Part shown: piece by piece, positions 37,777 through 47,035 of the stretch
How the letters are laid out: every line of letters begins with the position of its first letter
Position numbering within the stretch: position 1 is the stretch's first letter
Origin: Syntrophaceae bacterium UBA6109
GTDB taxonomy: Bacteria; Desulfobacterota; Syntrophia; Syntrophales; UBA6109
Reading direction: 5' to 3'
DNA length: 64,000 nt
Assembly: GCA_002428445.1 (NCBI GenBank)
Contig: DIWJ01000003.1
Location: 1,152 to 65,151, forward strand
Translations under genes and position numbers: made by a program
Notes under the pieces: generated by a model
Told to the model about the DNA's origin: nothing
The model's database searches: none
What the model saw: only the letters and a program-made list of their open reading frames with translations

Positions 37777-39261
37777 ATGCGTCCTTGTGTGTCAAGGGAT
37801 TTTGTTGAGGGCATCTCGCGGTATTGTGAAATGGGCAGGATCAGCAGCATTCCATACAAATGGGTGGCACTCTTCACCGTATCCGTCGGCTCTTTTGTCG
37901 CGACATTGGATGCCAGCATCGTCACGATCTCTTTCCCGAGTCTCACCAAAGCCTTTGCCGTCGAAACTTCCGTCGTCCTGTGGGTAACGGTTGTCTATCT
38001 GCTCGTCAGCGTCAGTCTGATGCTCACGGTCGGAAAGCTGGGCGACGTGCTGGGCAGGAAGAAGATCTATGCGATGGGTTTTGCGTTATTCACCGTCGGC
38101 CTGGTTTTCTGTTCCCTGTCGCAGAGCATCAGTCAGCTGATCCTGTCGCGAATGCTCCAGGGGGTCGGAGCGGCGATGATCATTTCCCTGGGCACCGCGA
38201 TTGTGACCGCCGCTTTTCCAACCGCGGAACGGGGCAAGGCCCTGGGGCTGCTGGGAGCGGTGGTCTCCGCCGGTCTGCTCACCGGACCCGTGCTGGGCGG
38301 TTTCCTGCTGGACCTGCTCGACTGGAGAGCGATCTTCTATACGCGGATTCCGATCAGCATCATCGGGACAGTCATGGCGTGCCGGCTATTGAAAGAGCAG
38401 ACGGGCCAGGGGAAGGGATTTTTCTTCGACTGGCTGGGCGCCATCCTTCTTTGCGCGTTCCTGACCTCCTTGATCCTCTTCTTCAATCTGGGCGGCAAGC
38501 GGGGTTACCTGTCGGCTCCGGCCGCTGCCCTGGCGGGTGTTACAATCCTGTTGTCGGTCTTGTTTATCCTTCAGGAAAGGCGCGCCGCCGAACCTACGGT
38601 CGACCTCGATCTCTTCAGGGATCGGGTTTTCGCATGCGCCAATCTCAGCCTGGGCCTCATGTTCTTCGCTCTGGGTTTCTACATCTTCATGATGCCTTTC
38701 TACTTGATAGACGGCCTCGGCCGTTCCGCCTGGCATACGGGGCTGACGATCGCCGTCGTTTCCGTCACCACGCTGGTGGTCGCCCCGCTGAGCGGCTCGC
38801 TGTCGGATCGAATCGGCGCGCGGCTGCTGTGCACGGCGGGAATCACTCTCATCTGCACAGCCCTTTTTTTGATCAGCCGGCTCGACCTGCAATCGAGCAC
38901 GGCCGATGTCGTGCTTCGGCTTGTCCTTTTCGGCGTCGGTTCCGGGTTATTCCAGTCGCCCAACAACAGTTCCATCCTCGGCGCTGCCCCCGGGAACCGG
39001 TTGGGAACCGCCTCGGCGATGCTTGCCACGATCCGGCAAGTCGGCATATCCCTCGGCGTTGCCGTTTCCGGGACGCTCTTTGCCGGCTACCGGGCATTCT
39101 TTGCGGCGAATCTTGCCGAAAGCCATGCCGACCCATCGATGATCGGCAAGCTGTCGCTGGTGAGCAGCTTTCAGGATACGCTGCTCATCGCCTCCGCCAT
39201 CTGCAGTATCGGCATCGTTACGTCGCTTGCCCGGGGCAAGGGATACTCCCGACGGCCCTGA
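37777..39261 (+). CDS. MFS transporter, DHA2 (14-helix) drug-efflux type
   Basis: A 494-residue inner-membrane proton antiporter. Motif D1-like LDASIVTISFPSLTKAF, motif A GKLGDVLGRKKIYAMG, the antiporter motif C region LGAVVSAGLLTGPVLGGFLLD, and at least twelve further hydrophobic segments fit the DHA2 family. The ATG at 37777 has GAGG eight bases upstream; ATG at 37831 is an alternative closer to the usual N-terminus. It is divergent from the thioesterase-cupin pair. Confidence 0.9.
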   Translation: MRPCVSRDFVEGISRYCEMGRISSIPYKWVALFTVSVGSFVATLDASIVTISFPSLTKAFAVETSVVLWVTVVYLLVSVSLMLTVGKLGDVLGRKKIYAMGFALFTVGLVFCSLSQSISQLILSRMLQGVGAAMIISLGTAIVTAAFPTAERGKALGLLGAVVSAGLLTGPVLGGFLLDLLDWRAIFYTRIPISIIGTVMACRLLKEQTGQGKGFFFDWLGAILLCAFLTSLILFFNLGGKRGYLSAPAAALAGVTILLSVLFILQERRAAEPTVDLDLFRDRVFACANLSLGLMFFALGFYIFMMPFYLIDGLGRSAWHTGLTIAVVSVTTLVVAPLSGSLSDRIGARLLCTAGITLICTALFLISRLDLQSSTADVVLRLVLFGVGSGLFQSPNNSSILGAAPGNRLGTASAMLATIRQVGISLGVAVSGTLFAGYRAFFAANLAESHADPSMIGKLSLVSSFQDTLLIASAICSIGIVTSLARGKGYSRRP

Positions 39262-39698
39262 TCCGGCGTCCGCAATTTCCGGGCCGGTGATCTGCAAGGG
39301 ACTTTTCTTGCCGCCATTCACCGCCGCCTCAGGGCATCCACCGGCCCCGTCTCCGGCCGGCCTCCTCCCCGCGACAGATTGCGCAATAAGACGCGCGCCC
39401 CCGTTCCCGCAGGGGCAGATCGCGCGCCTTCCCGGGTATCTTCCCCCTGCGTTCCGCATCCGTCTGTCAAACCGCCATCCAGGAAATGCCTCCGGGTACT
39501 AAGGAATTTGGAAGAAGGAATTCAGGGTTTCACCGATGGGAACATTTGCGAATTCGTTTTACAAATTCATCGCGTAAGAAATGTGAGGAACGGCAATCCG
39601 GTTGCCGGCGTGAACTCTCAGGAGGCCTTGTGACCCACATGAAAGCTCTACCAGTGCAGGGTGCTCAGGCGGAAAGTAATCTTCTTGGAGGGAATCTC
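39262..39698. other. Gene-free stretch behind the MFS gene
   Basis: About 437 bases. Short open frames exist on both strands, but none has both a ribosome site and family-like sequence. Base composition drops from GC-rich to mixed near 39500-39560. No hairpin terminator was seen. Confidence 0.4.
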
Positions 39699-39911
39699 AT
39701 GGAAAAAACGTCTTATGTGAAATGTCCCCGCTGCAGGAACAACATGACGGCCGACACATTCTACGGCACCACGGAACGTTTTACGGGATGGAGGTGTCTG
39801 ATGTGCGGAGAAATTATCGATCCCGTGATTCTCAGCAACCGGCAGATGATGTCGGCTCAGGGGATGGCCTTTTCCAGGGGAGAGAATTCCGGGCTGAAGA
39901 TGCATCCCTGA
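39699..39911 (+). CDS. Small zinc-ribbon protein
   Basis: A 70-residue protein with CPRCRNNM and WRCLMCGEII, two CxxC knuckles 25 or so residues apart, which should bind one zinc. TTGGAGGGAATCTC gives a good ribosome site. Function unknown; such proteins often act as small regulators or adaptors. Its 3' end overlaps the amidohydrolase gene on the other strand by about 80 bases. Confidence 0.78.
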   Translation: MEKTSYVKCPRCRNNMTADTFYGTTERFTGWRCLMCGEIIDPVILSNRQMMSAQGMAFSRGENSGLKMHP

Positions 39912-41301
39912 AGGAAACGTCTCCCGGCGCTCGGGGCGTTTCGAGTTTGTAGAGCCTGACGGCGTTTTCCCGCAGCACCTTCCGGGCGATGCCCACGGCT
40001 TCTTCGTGCGAAATCTCGCCGTCGCGCATCATTTCCGTGAGCGCGAGGGACAATGCCCGGCGGGCGCTGCGCATTCCGATGCAGGTGAATTCCTCCCAGT
40101 TCAGGAAGGGCATGTTCGGATCGAGCTCAAAACCGTCGGTTCCGAAGAGGACCTTGTCGGGAGAGACCTCGAGCCAGCTCCGCAGGACATCGCTGACTTC
40201 CCGCGGATAATTGAGAAAAGCGATGCCGGAAAAATCGGCATAGACATTGGGTTTGAAGAGCATGGAAGCGGACTGTTTCGCAAAAGGCCAGCCCCCGTGG
40301 GTGATGAAGAAATTGGTCTTCCGCAGCGCCGGATCGTTGAAAACCGGCTCCAGCAGCAGCGGATTCGAGCCGCCGACGTCGAAATAGATGCCGATGCCCA
40401 GGCCGGTATGGATGTGGACGGCAAGTTCCAGCCGCCCGGCTTCCCGGGCGATGTAACGGAACAGGTAGTCCTGCAGCGTCTTGTATTCGCCCACCCCCGG
40501 TTTTCCTCCCTTCACATACCGGTCGTAAACGCGCTTTGCCTGTTCCGGGGAGGGGTTGGAAACATCCAGCGTCCTCAGATAGGCCGTCAGGAACTTGACC
40601 GCGACGGCGCCGCCCCGTTTCTGGCGCTCCATCGTCGGTGTAACGACCCCGGCCAGATATCCCTCCAGGCGAGGCGGCAACCGGACCAATCCCAGATCCT
40701 TCACATGCGTCTTCAGCAGCCGCTCCAGAGCGCCGTACGACGGTACAAGGTCCGGTCTCGCCCCCGTTGTCCCGTCATTGGAGAGCGGGAACATCAGGGC
40801 ATCGACGTAAGGGACCCAGCGAAAACGCGGGGCGGGCAGGCTGCCATCCATGACAACGCGGTTGGCGAGCATGGTCTCTATGCCGATCTTGTCGAGGACC
40901 CATGCGGGATAGTTGCCGGCCTGCTCGCGCATGATCCGCTGTTTCGCCAGGACCACCTGCTGGACGGTCTCCTTCGTAAGCGGGCAGTCAGGAATGCCGT
41001 AGAGGTCTTTCCAGACGACCATGTATTCGGGACTTTTCGGCCGCAGCCGGTAGGGGATCAGCGGCATTTGCGACCCGGGATCGGCCGCGGTTTCGACGGC
41101 GTGGTAGCTCAGCGAGCCCCATTCCGTGTCGCGCTGCCCTTCCTTGAGGACCCGCAGCGGATGGGCATGGTTGTCAACGGCCTTGATCTCCGCGATCGCG
41201 GCCGCAAGCGCAGGGTCGGGGGCCGTCTGTGCCTTCAGCGGATGCGGAAAGGTGCAACACAGAAGGATGCAAAACGCCGGCACGGCAAGGTTCTTCTTCA
41301 T
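39832..41301 (-). CDS. Exported amidohydrolase-like (metal-dependent hydrolase) protein
   Basis: A 489-residue protein with a signal peptide (MKKNLAVPAFCILLCCTFPHPLKAQ). The TIM-barrel amidohydrolase signatures are DNHAHPLRV near residue 43 (the HxH metal pair), VHIHTGLGIGIYFD, FITHGGWPF and the late Asp in LFGTDGFELDP. It most resembles the amidohydrolase-2 or decarboxylase group. GGAGGCGG precedes the ATG. The last 25 residues overlap the zinc-ribbon gene and may be an extension lacking homologous counterparts. Confidence 0.87.
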   Translation of the reverse strand: MKKNLAVPAFCILLCCTFPHPLKAQTAPDPALAAAIAEIKAVDNHAHPLRVLKEGQRDTEWGSLSYHAVETAADPGSQMPLIPYRLRPKSPEYMVVWKDLYGIPDCPLTKETVQQVVLAKQRIMREQAGNYPAWVLDKIGIETMLANRVVMDGSLPAPRFRWVPYVDALMFPLSNDGTTGARPDLVPSYGALERLLKTHVKDLGLVRLPPRLEGYLAGVVTPTMERQKRGGAVAVKFLTAYLRTLDVSNPSPEQAKRVYDRYVKGGKPGVGEYKTLQDYLFRYIAREAGRLELAVHIHTGLGIGIYFDVGGSNPLLLEPVFNDPALRKTNFFITHGGWPFAKQSASMLFKPNVYADFSGIAFLNYPREVSDVLRSWLEVSPDKVLFGTDGFELDPNMPFLNWEEFTCIGMRSARRALSLALTEMMRDGEISHEEAVGIARKVLRENAVRLYKLETPRAPGDVSFRDASSARNSLPWKRPSPEPTSSAGC

Positions 41302-41394
41302 CTATTCCGCCTCCGTTGTCTTCCGGTGTCTTACAGGAAGCCATTGAATCGAGGTCTCGCTACGATCGCCGGCAGCCGATCCCTCCCGGATCTC

Positions 41395-43416
41395 TCACTT
41401 CTTTGCTTCCTTCACCGCGGGCCTGGCCCTGACGGTGAAGACGTCGCCGGCGGAACCCGCGGATTCAATGTAACTGCCCTTGGCGGCAAAGACATCGCCG
41501 GTATCGAGCGCGCTGTCATAGATCACGGCATCGTCGGCAGAGAATACGATGATTCTCCCCCCTTGAGGTTTCGCGAAACTCAGAACCGCGTCCTCGTTCG
41601 CCGCCAGCCATTCGCTGTACCCGTCGGGGCTTATCCTGACGGAATTCTCCCCCGCTTTCAACGCAGCGGCGCTCTCCGCCGGGCTGTACAGCAGATCCGA
41701 AATCCATGCCCAGGTGGCCCCGTTTTTTGGGAAGAGCGTGAGCTCCGTCTGATCGCGGACCGCGTCAAAAGGCATGCCCGCGAATTCGGGGGAATCGATC
41801 CTCTTGATGCCGGCGAAAGACACATATCCCGGCAGGTCCTTGTACAGCAAGGATTTTGCGAAATGCGACGCCACCGCCATGACCCCGTCGAATGCCGGAG
41901 CGTTGCGCCGCAGCCAGACCTTGCCGTCCATATCGATCCTGAGGCTCTGCGGTTTTTCCAGGGGCTTCACTTTCTGCATCATGATCGAATCGATCCCGCC
42001 AAAGGACGAATTCACGAGATAGTCTTCTCCGCCCTCGCGGGAAAAGTAGAAGCGGTTGCCGTTGCCGTCGTGATAATAGCCGTTGCTGTAAACCAGCGAT
42101 ACGGCCGGCGCTTTCTCCCGCTCCTTGAACAGGTGCAGGGTGACGCAGTTCCTGTCCGCATTGAACTCTATCTGGCCGAGTTTGGACTCGTTGGCATAAT
42201 AACCGCTGAAGGAGACATCGCTTGGCGGGAACTTCTGCGCCGCCGGCGGGATCAGGAGGGGCTTCTCTTCTTTTGCGATGAATTTCCCGGCAACCAGCAA
42301 TGCGTCGAATATATCCAGCGCGATTTTCGGCGCGCCGCTTTCCATGCCGGCGCCGATCACGGCGACGGATATTCTCCGGTCGGGGGCCGTCACGACCATC
42401 GAAGAATAATTTCCCGTGCCGCCCGTCTTGGCCAGTATCTGAATTCCAGCCGCATCATACCGCGGAAGGCCCGTCATGTCCCATCCCAGCCCGAACGACA
42501 TCGCGGGATTTCTCAGCTTGCCATGGAACGCCGAAGGCTGCGCCTTCCTCATCTCGGCGAGAGACGACTTCTTCAGGAGCTTGTTTTCCGCTGAAAAGGC
42601 ATCGGCAAAGCGGCAGAGCTCCTCGGCGGTCGACGACAGACCGCCGGCGCCCAGGACCGAGAGTGTCTCCAGCGGATGAATCTTCGCGGTTGCCGGATCA
42701 TAATAGAAAGCCACGGGCCGGCCCTTGGTCTCCCCCACGCCCATGCCGGTGTTTTTCAGGCCCAGCCTCCTGAAGATCCTCTTGTCGAGGAAGTCGATGT
42801 ATTTGATCCCGCTGACCCGTTCCACGATCATTTCCGCCAGCGTAAAACCGTCATTGCAATACACGGTCATTGCCCCCGGGTCATGTTTGAGGTGCGCGCG
42901 GGCGAGCGTTTCGATGGTCTCCCGCTTCAGATCGTCGTCATACTTGAAACCGAAGGAATTCAGGCCCTCGGTCCCCGGTATGCCCGACACGTGATTCAGC
43001 AGCATCCTCACGGTGATTTTTCTGTAGCGGTCGTCCGCCATCCTGAACTCGGGAAGATAGTCCGTAACGGGTTTATCGAGCGACACCCTGCCGTCATCGA
43101 CGAGCAGCATGACTGCGGCCGCCACATGCACCTTGCTGACGGAGCCGATATTGAAGAGTGTCGTTCTGCCGACGGGGATGCTCTTTTTTCTATCGGCCAT
43201 GCCGAAGCCTTCGGCATAAACGACCTTGCCGCCGACCGTTATGGCCGCGGTGGCGCTCCCGCATTTGCCGCTGTTTATGGCCTGCCAGATTTCGCTGCGC
43301 GCCGCGGTGATGGCGCTTTCATAGGGATTCTGCCTGCCGGTCGCCTCGCCGGCTGCCAGGGCGGCAGCCGGCAGGAAGCACAGACAAACGGCAGCGATCA
43401 TTCCGGTCTTTGACAT
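41395..43416 (-). CDS. Exported serine hydrolase, beta-lactamase/class C type
   Basis: A 673-residue periplasmic protein with a signal peptide (GMIAAVCLCFLPAAALA). The penicillin-binding fold is clear: catalytic Ser92 in SVSK (residues 92-95), YCNDGF as the YxN motif, and LAKTGGTGNYSS as KTG. The second half (after about residue 390) is a beta-rich extension of unknown role. Likely a D-peptidase or esterase rather than a drug-resistance enzyme. GGGAG precedes the ATG. It runs toward the amidohydrolase and could be cotranscribed, the gap being 93 bases. Confidence 0.9.
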   Translation of the reverse strand: MSKTGMIAAVCLCFLPAAALAAGEATGRQNPYESAITAARSEIWQAINSGKCGSATAAITVGGKVVYAEGFGMADRKKSIPVGRTTLFNIGSVSKVHVAAAVMLLVDDGRVSLDKPVTDYLPEFRMADDRYRKITVRMLLNHVSGIPGTEGLNSFGFKYDDDLKRETIETLARAHLKHDPGAMTVYCNDGFTLAEMIVERVSGIKYIDFLDKRIFRRLGLKNTGMGVGETKGRPVAFYYDPATAKIHPLETLSVLGAGGLSSTAEELCRFADAFSAENKLLKKSSLAEMRKAQPSAFHGKLRNPAMSFGLGWDMTGLPRYDAAGIQILAKTGGTGNYSSMVVTAPDRRISVAVIGAGMESGAPKIALDIFDALLVAGKFIAKEEKPLLIPPAAQKFPPSDVSFSGYYANESKLGQIEFNADRNCVTLHLFKEREKAPAVSLVYSNGYYHDGNGNRFYFSREGGEDYLVNSSFGGIDSIMMQKVKPLEKPQSLRIDMDGKVWLRRNAPAFDGVMAVASHFAKSLLYKDLPGYVSFAGIKRIDSPEFAGMPFDAVRDQTELTLFPKNGATWAWISDLLYSPAESAAALKAGENSVRISPDGYSEWLAANEDAVLSFAKPQGGRIIVFSADDAVIYDSALDTGDVFAAKGSYIESAGSAGDVFTVRARPAVKEAKK

Positions 43417-43615
43417 GGCGTTCTCCCTTTCACGATTTGTTGAAAAGACAGGGCCTCTGATGGCGGGGAGTATAAGAAGATCGGCATTTTATGTCAATTG
43501 GATATGACGGAAAGACACGGGGATCGGGAGGCCGTTTCCGGGCTTGAAGAGCATCTGCCCGGTTCGGAGCCGGCCGATGATCTGCCGGGGGGAAGGCCGT
43601 TTCCCGAAGAACGGC

Positions 43616-43642
43616 TTGACAAGGAAGGACCGTGATTATATT
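43616..43642 (+). promoter_or_regulatory. Candidate promoter of the DGC/UshA-like operon
   Basis: TTGACA (43616-43621) and TATATT (43637-43642) with a short 15-bp spacer, about 120 bases before the DGC-protein start. Confidence 0.4.
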
Positions 43643-43765
43643 TCCACAGGGTAGTCGACGGCAATGCGCGAAGGTTCGTCCGATCTCCCGATCGGCATCG
43701 TCCCGCCCGGCACCGTGATGACGCGGCGCCTTTCGACTCTCTCTATTTGAAACAAGGAGGATACA

Positions 43766-44170
43766 ATGTCCGAGTCCTGCTGCACCAAAGGAAACAATCG
43801 AGTGATTCTCGCCTGCGCGGGCGCGTCGAATACGGGCCAGCTGACCTATCAACTGGCCCTGGAACTGACGCGTGAAGGCCGGGGAACATTGATGTGCCTG
43901 GCCGGAATCGGCGCTCACCTGAGCAGTTTTGTCGCCTCAGCCAGGGATGCAGAAGACATGCTGGTGCTCGACGGCTGCGCCCTGGCCTGCGCCAGGAAAA
44001 ACCTCGAACAGGCCGATATCCCGGTGAGGAATTCTTTTCTCGTGACGGAATTGGGCGTGGAAAAACAGCATGGCAAATCGCCCACCGCCGCGGAGGTAGC
44101 GAAGGTGAAAGAGAAGATTCTGAACGTCCTTCCGGCCGTGAAGGCGCCGATGTTTCCGACGGTGCCCTAG
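43766..44170 (+). CDS. DGC-domain putative zinc-binding protein
   Basis: A 134-residue cysteine-rich protein. SESCCTKGNN near the start, ILACAGASNTGQL, MCLAGIGAHLS and the family-defining LDGCALACARK are all visible. DGC proteins are found in anaerobes near metal and metalloid genes and presumably bind a metal through these cysteines. AAGGAGGATACA gives a strong ribosome site. The Sec-containing UshA-like gene follows 34 bases on. Confidence 0.87.
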   Translation: MSESCCTKGNNRVILACAGASNTGQLTYQLALELTREGRGTLMCLAGIGAHLSSFVASARDAEDMLVLDGCALACARKNLEQADIPVRNSFLVTELGVEKQHGKSPTAAEVAKVKEKILNVLPAVKAPMFPTVP

Positions 44171-44204
44171 AGCGGTTTTTTTGCTGCATATCCTGCCCGT
44201 GAAC

Positions 44205-45410
44205 ATGGACAAACGATTTGTGATGAGACCATTGCGCCTTTGCCTTCTCGTTCTTGGCTTCTTGTCGGTTCTCCTTCCGGGAGCGCCGCCCGCGGCAGGC
44301 GGAGCGGGTCAACTGACGATTCTCCACACAGGCAGCGTCGCGGGGAACATCGAACCCTGCCTTTCGTGAGGGAAGACGCTGCTGGGCGGTCTGGCCCGGC
44401 GGGTCACCTACGTCGAGCAGGTCAGATCCGACAGGCGCGGCAGGATCCTGGTCTTCGATTCCGGGGGGCTGTTTGCCGACGCGGGCAAAGGCGCCCCGTC
44501 CTCCGCCGAGAAGGCGAGAGCGGAGCGGATAGCGCGCGTTTATCGCCGCATGGGCGTGCAGGCGGTAAATGTCGGGGGCGGCGATCTCCTCATGGGAGTC
44601 GCTTTTCTGCAGGCGGAAGGGAAGAAGCTCCCCTTTCTTTCGGCGAACCTCATCGGTTCATCGGACCGGAAACTCTTGTTCCCGCCGTTTATCGTAAGAG
44701 ATGTCGAAGGCGTTCGCGTCGGCGTGACAGGGCTTCTTTCTCCCGACTGGACGCCGGCTGTCCGCCGCGCCGCCGGAAACCGCGTTGCTGTGCTGAACCC
44801 CGCGGCGGCAGCGGTCGAGGCAATGAAGGGCCTGAGAGGCAAGGCCGATGTCGTGGTCCTGCTTTCGGACCTCAGCCTGCCGGAGGAGGACGCGGTTGTC
44901 GATGCTGTTCCCGGAATCCATTTCGTTCTCGGCGGGCGGGAAGGCCGGTTCGGGACGGTGCTGGTCGGGAATGGAGATGTCCCGCGGCTTCAGTCCTACA
45001 GGCACGGCATGTACGTTGGAAGACTCGATATGGACATCGTTCGGCCGGGGCTTTCCATCCTGGAAAAAAACCGGGCGCAACGCCTGGAGTCGCAGCTGAA
45101 CGATAAAGAATCCCTGCTCCGCCATTTAAAGAAATGGGACGGCGAAGACACCGCCCCGGGCCTGCTGCGCAGGATCAGGGAGACGGAAAAGGAGATCGAA
45201 CATCTTCGGGAAGTACTGCAGAGGACCCGTTCTGCCCCTGAATCCGGAAATTTCTACAAGTGGCTGATGGTTCCCATGAATACCTCCATCGCCGAAGACC
45301 GCCTCGTCCGGGAGGAGTTCGCGGAAGAGAAAAAGGTCCCCGGGCGGCCCTCAGCCGATTCAGTTCGAACCCCCGTCAGCAGCAATTCGCCGCCTGCCTC
45401 TTATCGCTGA
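44205..45410 (+). CDS. UshA-like selenoprotein (CxxU), exported
   Basis: A 401-residue protein read through TGA at 44367-44369 as selenocysteine 55. The signal peptide is at residues 7-32 (MRPLRLCLLVLGFLSVLLPG). Mature start LTILHTGSVAGNIEPC matches 5'-nucleotidase/UshA relatives, whose next residues are normally PCxCx..GGLARR. Here it is C52-L-S-U55 then GKTLLGGLARRVTYVEQV in frame. Metal ligands look degraded: LHTGS for the usual D-H pair, FDSGG for GD, and SDLS for the SH motif. GCTGGGC-GGTCTG-GCCCGGC follows the TGA as SECIS. Probably redox rather than phosphatase. ATG at 44223 is an alternative start. Confidence 0.84.
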
Positions 45411-45969
45411 AATACCGCTGCAGGTTCTCGGGCAATTCTTCGATGGCCGCGGGCACGACCGGCGGCAGGTCGATATCCAGCATGGCGCGCATGATCGCCT
45501 CAACCAGCAACGGCAACGGCGCGGCAGAGTAAACCCTGCCCCGGTAGTGCCATTCGCGGCAGTCCACGCGGGTGTTGTTGTTGGTCAGATCCCCGCAGGA
45601 TTCGCACAGGGATTCCCGGATGTCCTGGGCGATGTCGCGCCCGTTGATGCGTATCGTCGGCGAGCTGAGGAAGGCGTGTTTTTTCGCCTCTTCCGGAGTC
45701 TGCACGACGATTTCCCGATGCCGCAGCTCGATTCCAAGCGCTTCTGCCGCCGGTGTAAGAAGATGCACGGCGGACGTCAACTGTTCTCCGGTCGGAACGC
45801 AGCGCTTGCAGGTGCTCAAATCCACCACGAGAAGATCGATGTTCAGCGCCTTCCTCGCCGCCGGTTCTCCGCCTGCTTCGGTAGCGCAGCCATCCGGCGA
45901 CGCCGGCCCGCATCCGCAACTGTCTTCCGGCGCCATCTTCAGCAATTCCGAATTTTTGAAGTCGTTCAT
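45376..45969 (-). CDS. DUF2703 thioredoxin-like cysteine-rich protein
   Basis: A 197-residue protein with many cysteines: DSCGCGPASPDGC near the N-terminus, LSTCKRCVP (CxxC-like, about residues 52-58), SLCESCGD, and a C-terminal NCC. The core LLVVDLSTCKRCVPTGEQL...SSPTIRINGRDIAQD is the DUF2703 thioredoxin-like fold, often seen with arsenic genes. AAGGAGAATCAGAGA precedes the ATG. It is downstream of arsR on the same strand and ends overlapping the UshA-like gene tail to tail. Confidence 0.87.
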   Translation of the reverse strand: MNDFKNSELLKMAPEDSCGCGPASPDGCATEAGGEPAARKALNIDLLVVDLSTCKRCVPTGEQLTSAVHLLTPAAEALGIELRHREIVVQTPEEAKKHAFLSSPTIRINGRDIAQDIRESLCESCGDLTNNNTRVDCREWHYRGRVYSAAPLPLLVEAIMRAMLDIDLPPVVPAAIEELPENLQRYFSDKRQAANCC

Positions 45970-46041
45970 TCTCTGATTCTCCTTTTCCTTTGTCCGGCTT
46001 TTCCGTGTTCTTCTGCGATCATGAGCAGCCCGTCCGGAACG

Positions 46042-46401
46042 TTATCCGCCGTCCGGCGGACACTCGTCGGGGCAACAGGCCTCGAAGGCATCCGCTATCG
46101 CCCGCAGCGTCATGATCAGTTTCCGCGAATTGATGGAATAGCGGACCTGCTTACCCTGTTTGCGCACCCTCAGAATTTCGGCGTCCCGAAGGATGGAAAG
46201 GTGTCTCGAGACAACCGATACGTCCACCGGCAGGCTCTCCGCGATCTCTCCCACGGTAAGAGGAGCGCAACGCTTGCTGAGGAAAAGCAGGATGGCGATC
46301 CGGTTGGGATCGCACATTGCCTTGAAGAGCGGCGGGGAAAGCAGCCGCTCCAGACCTTCTCCGGCGGAGGGAATCGTCTCGTCTTTCAAGTTGTCCTCCA
46401 T
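46042..46401 (-). CDS. arsR: ArsR/SmtB-family repressor
   Basis: About 119 residues of winged helix: ALPLFKAMCDPNRIAILLFLS-like dimer helix, LTVGEIAESLPVDVSVVSRHLSILRDAEILRVRKQGKQVRYS recognition part, and a C-terminal CCPDEC that could hold a metalloid with Cys in AMCDPNR. The ATG at 46401 is chosen since upstream ATGs lie in the promoter-operator. Initiation could also be at TTG 46389 behind GGAGG. It should repress itself and the DUF2703 gene behind it until metal or arsenic binds. Confidence 0.87.
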   Translation of the reverse strand: MEDNLKDETIPSAGEGLERLLSPPLFKAMCDPNRIAILLFLSKRCAPLTVGEIAESLPVDVSVVSRHLSILRDAEILRVRKQGKQVRYSINSRKLIMTLRAIADAFEACCPDECPPDGG

Positions 46402-46410
46402 ATTCCATAG

Positions 46411-46426
46411 TTGCATGACGATGCAA
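46411..46426. promoter_or_regulatory. Palindromic operator of arsR
   Basis: TTGCAT-GACG-ATGCAA, perfect 6-base arms, located at the expected transcription start of arsR. Confidence 0.6.
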
Positions 46427-46454
46427 ATGTAGTTGCCCGCCGGCCGATTGTCAA
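46426..46454 (-). promoter_or_regulatory. arsR promoter
   Basis: On the minus strand TTGACA (46454-46449), 17 bp, TACATT (46431-46426), a good sigma-70 match directly abutting the palindrome. Confidence 0.65.
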
Positions 46455-46552
46455 GACGTCTTATCAAAACTCCCCCCTATCTCCCTCTCCCTGCCCGACG
46501 GCGGAGCAGTTTCGCGCAGAAAGTGCTTGACAAGCCGCAGGGTGCTATGGCA

Positions 46553-46581
46553 TTGGCCATTATAAAGACATCCAATATAAT
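46553..46581 (+). promoter_or_regulatory. Promoter of the padR-arsP operon
   Basis: TTGGCC (46553-46558), exactly 17 bp, then a perfect TATAAT (46576-46581), 27 bases before the padR ATG. Confidence 0.65.
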
Positions 46582-46607
46582 GAGAGGCCGACGGAGGATA
46601 TCGTCCC

Positions 46608-47012
46608 ATGGATCTTACGGAAGTAAGCTACTGGAAATCATTGATTAATATTGGATTCACGAAAATCCTCGTCCTGAAGATCCTGGCGGGAGGACGCAAC
46701 CACGGCTATGGGATATTGAAGGAACTGGAATCCCTTACCTGCGGCTGCTGCATACCGACGCTGGGCACGATCTACCCCATCCTCAAGGAACTGACGCAGC
46801 ACGGTTACGCGGAAGTCAGCGAGGATCAGCAGCTCAAGGGCGCTCAGAAGAGGAGAGTCTATACCCTGACCCCGTCGGGGATGGAGGCTTACCGCGTGGC
46901 GCTCGACGTATGGCGGTCTTCGATGCCCTATATTTCCCGGGCGATCGGGGGCGCCGACCTTCCCGCCGGGAAAGAGCCGATCTCTCGGCCATCGGCGAAG
47001 AAGCAGCAATGA
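46608..47012 (+). CDS. PadR-family transcriptional regulator
   Basis: A 134-residue winged-helix regulator. FTKILVLKILAGGRNHGYGILKELESLTCGC..TLGTIYPILKEL is the PadR signature, followed by AQKRRVYTLTPSGMEAY. LTCGCCIPTLG is unusual: three cysteines sit beside the DNA-recognition region where a thiophilic ligand could act, which would suit an arsenic/metalloid sensor. GGAGGATATCGTCCC precedes the ATG. The permease gene follows 23 bases on. Confidence 0.9.
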   Translation: MDLTEVSYWKSLINIGFTKILVLKILAGGRNHGYGILKELESLTCGCCIPTLGTIYPILKELTQHGYAEVSEDQQLKGAQKRRVYTLTPSGMEAYRVALDVWRSSMPYISRAIGGADLPAGKEPISRPSAKKQQ

Positions 47013-47035
47013 AAAAATCTGGGAGGTTTTGATCC

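Noticed and set aside
38947..39459. Minus-strand frame with CPCGNGG that could be a zinc or cluster protein
   Set aside because: No ribosome site, and most of the frame is antisense to the MFS transporter.
40006..42594. Very long plus-strand frame of 862 codons
   Set aside because: It is antisense to the amidohydrolase and serine hydrolase genes, has low-complexity His/Arg/Gly-rich sequence, no ribosome site and no family motif; it is a GC-rich shadow frame.
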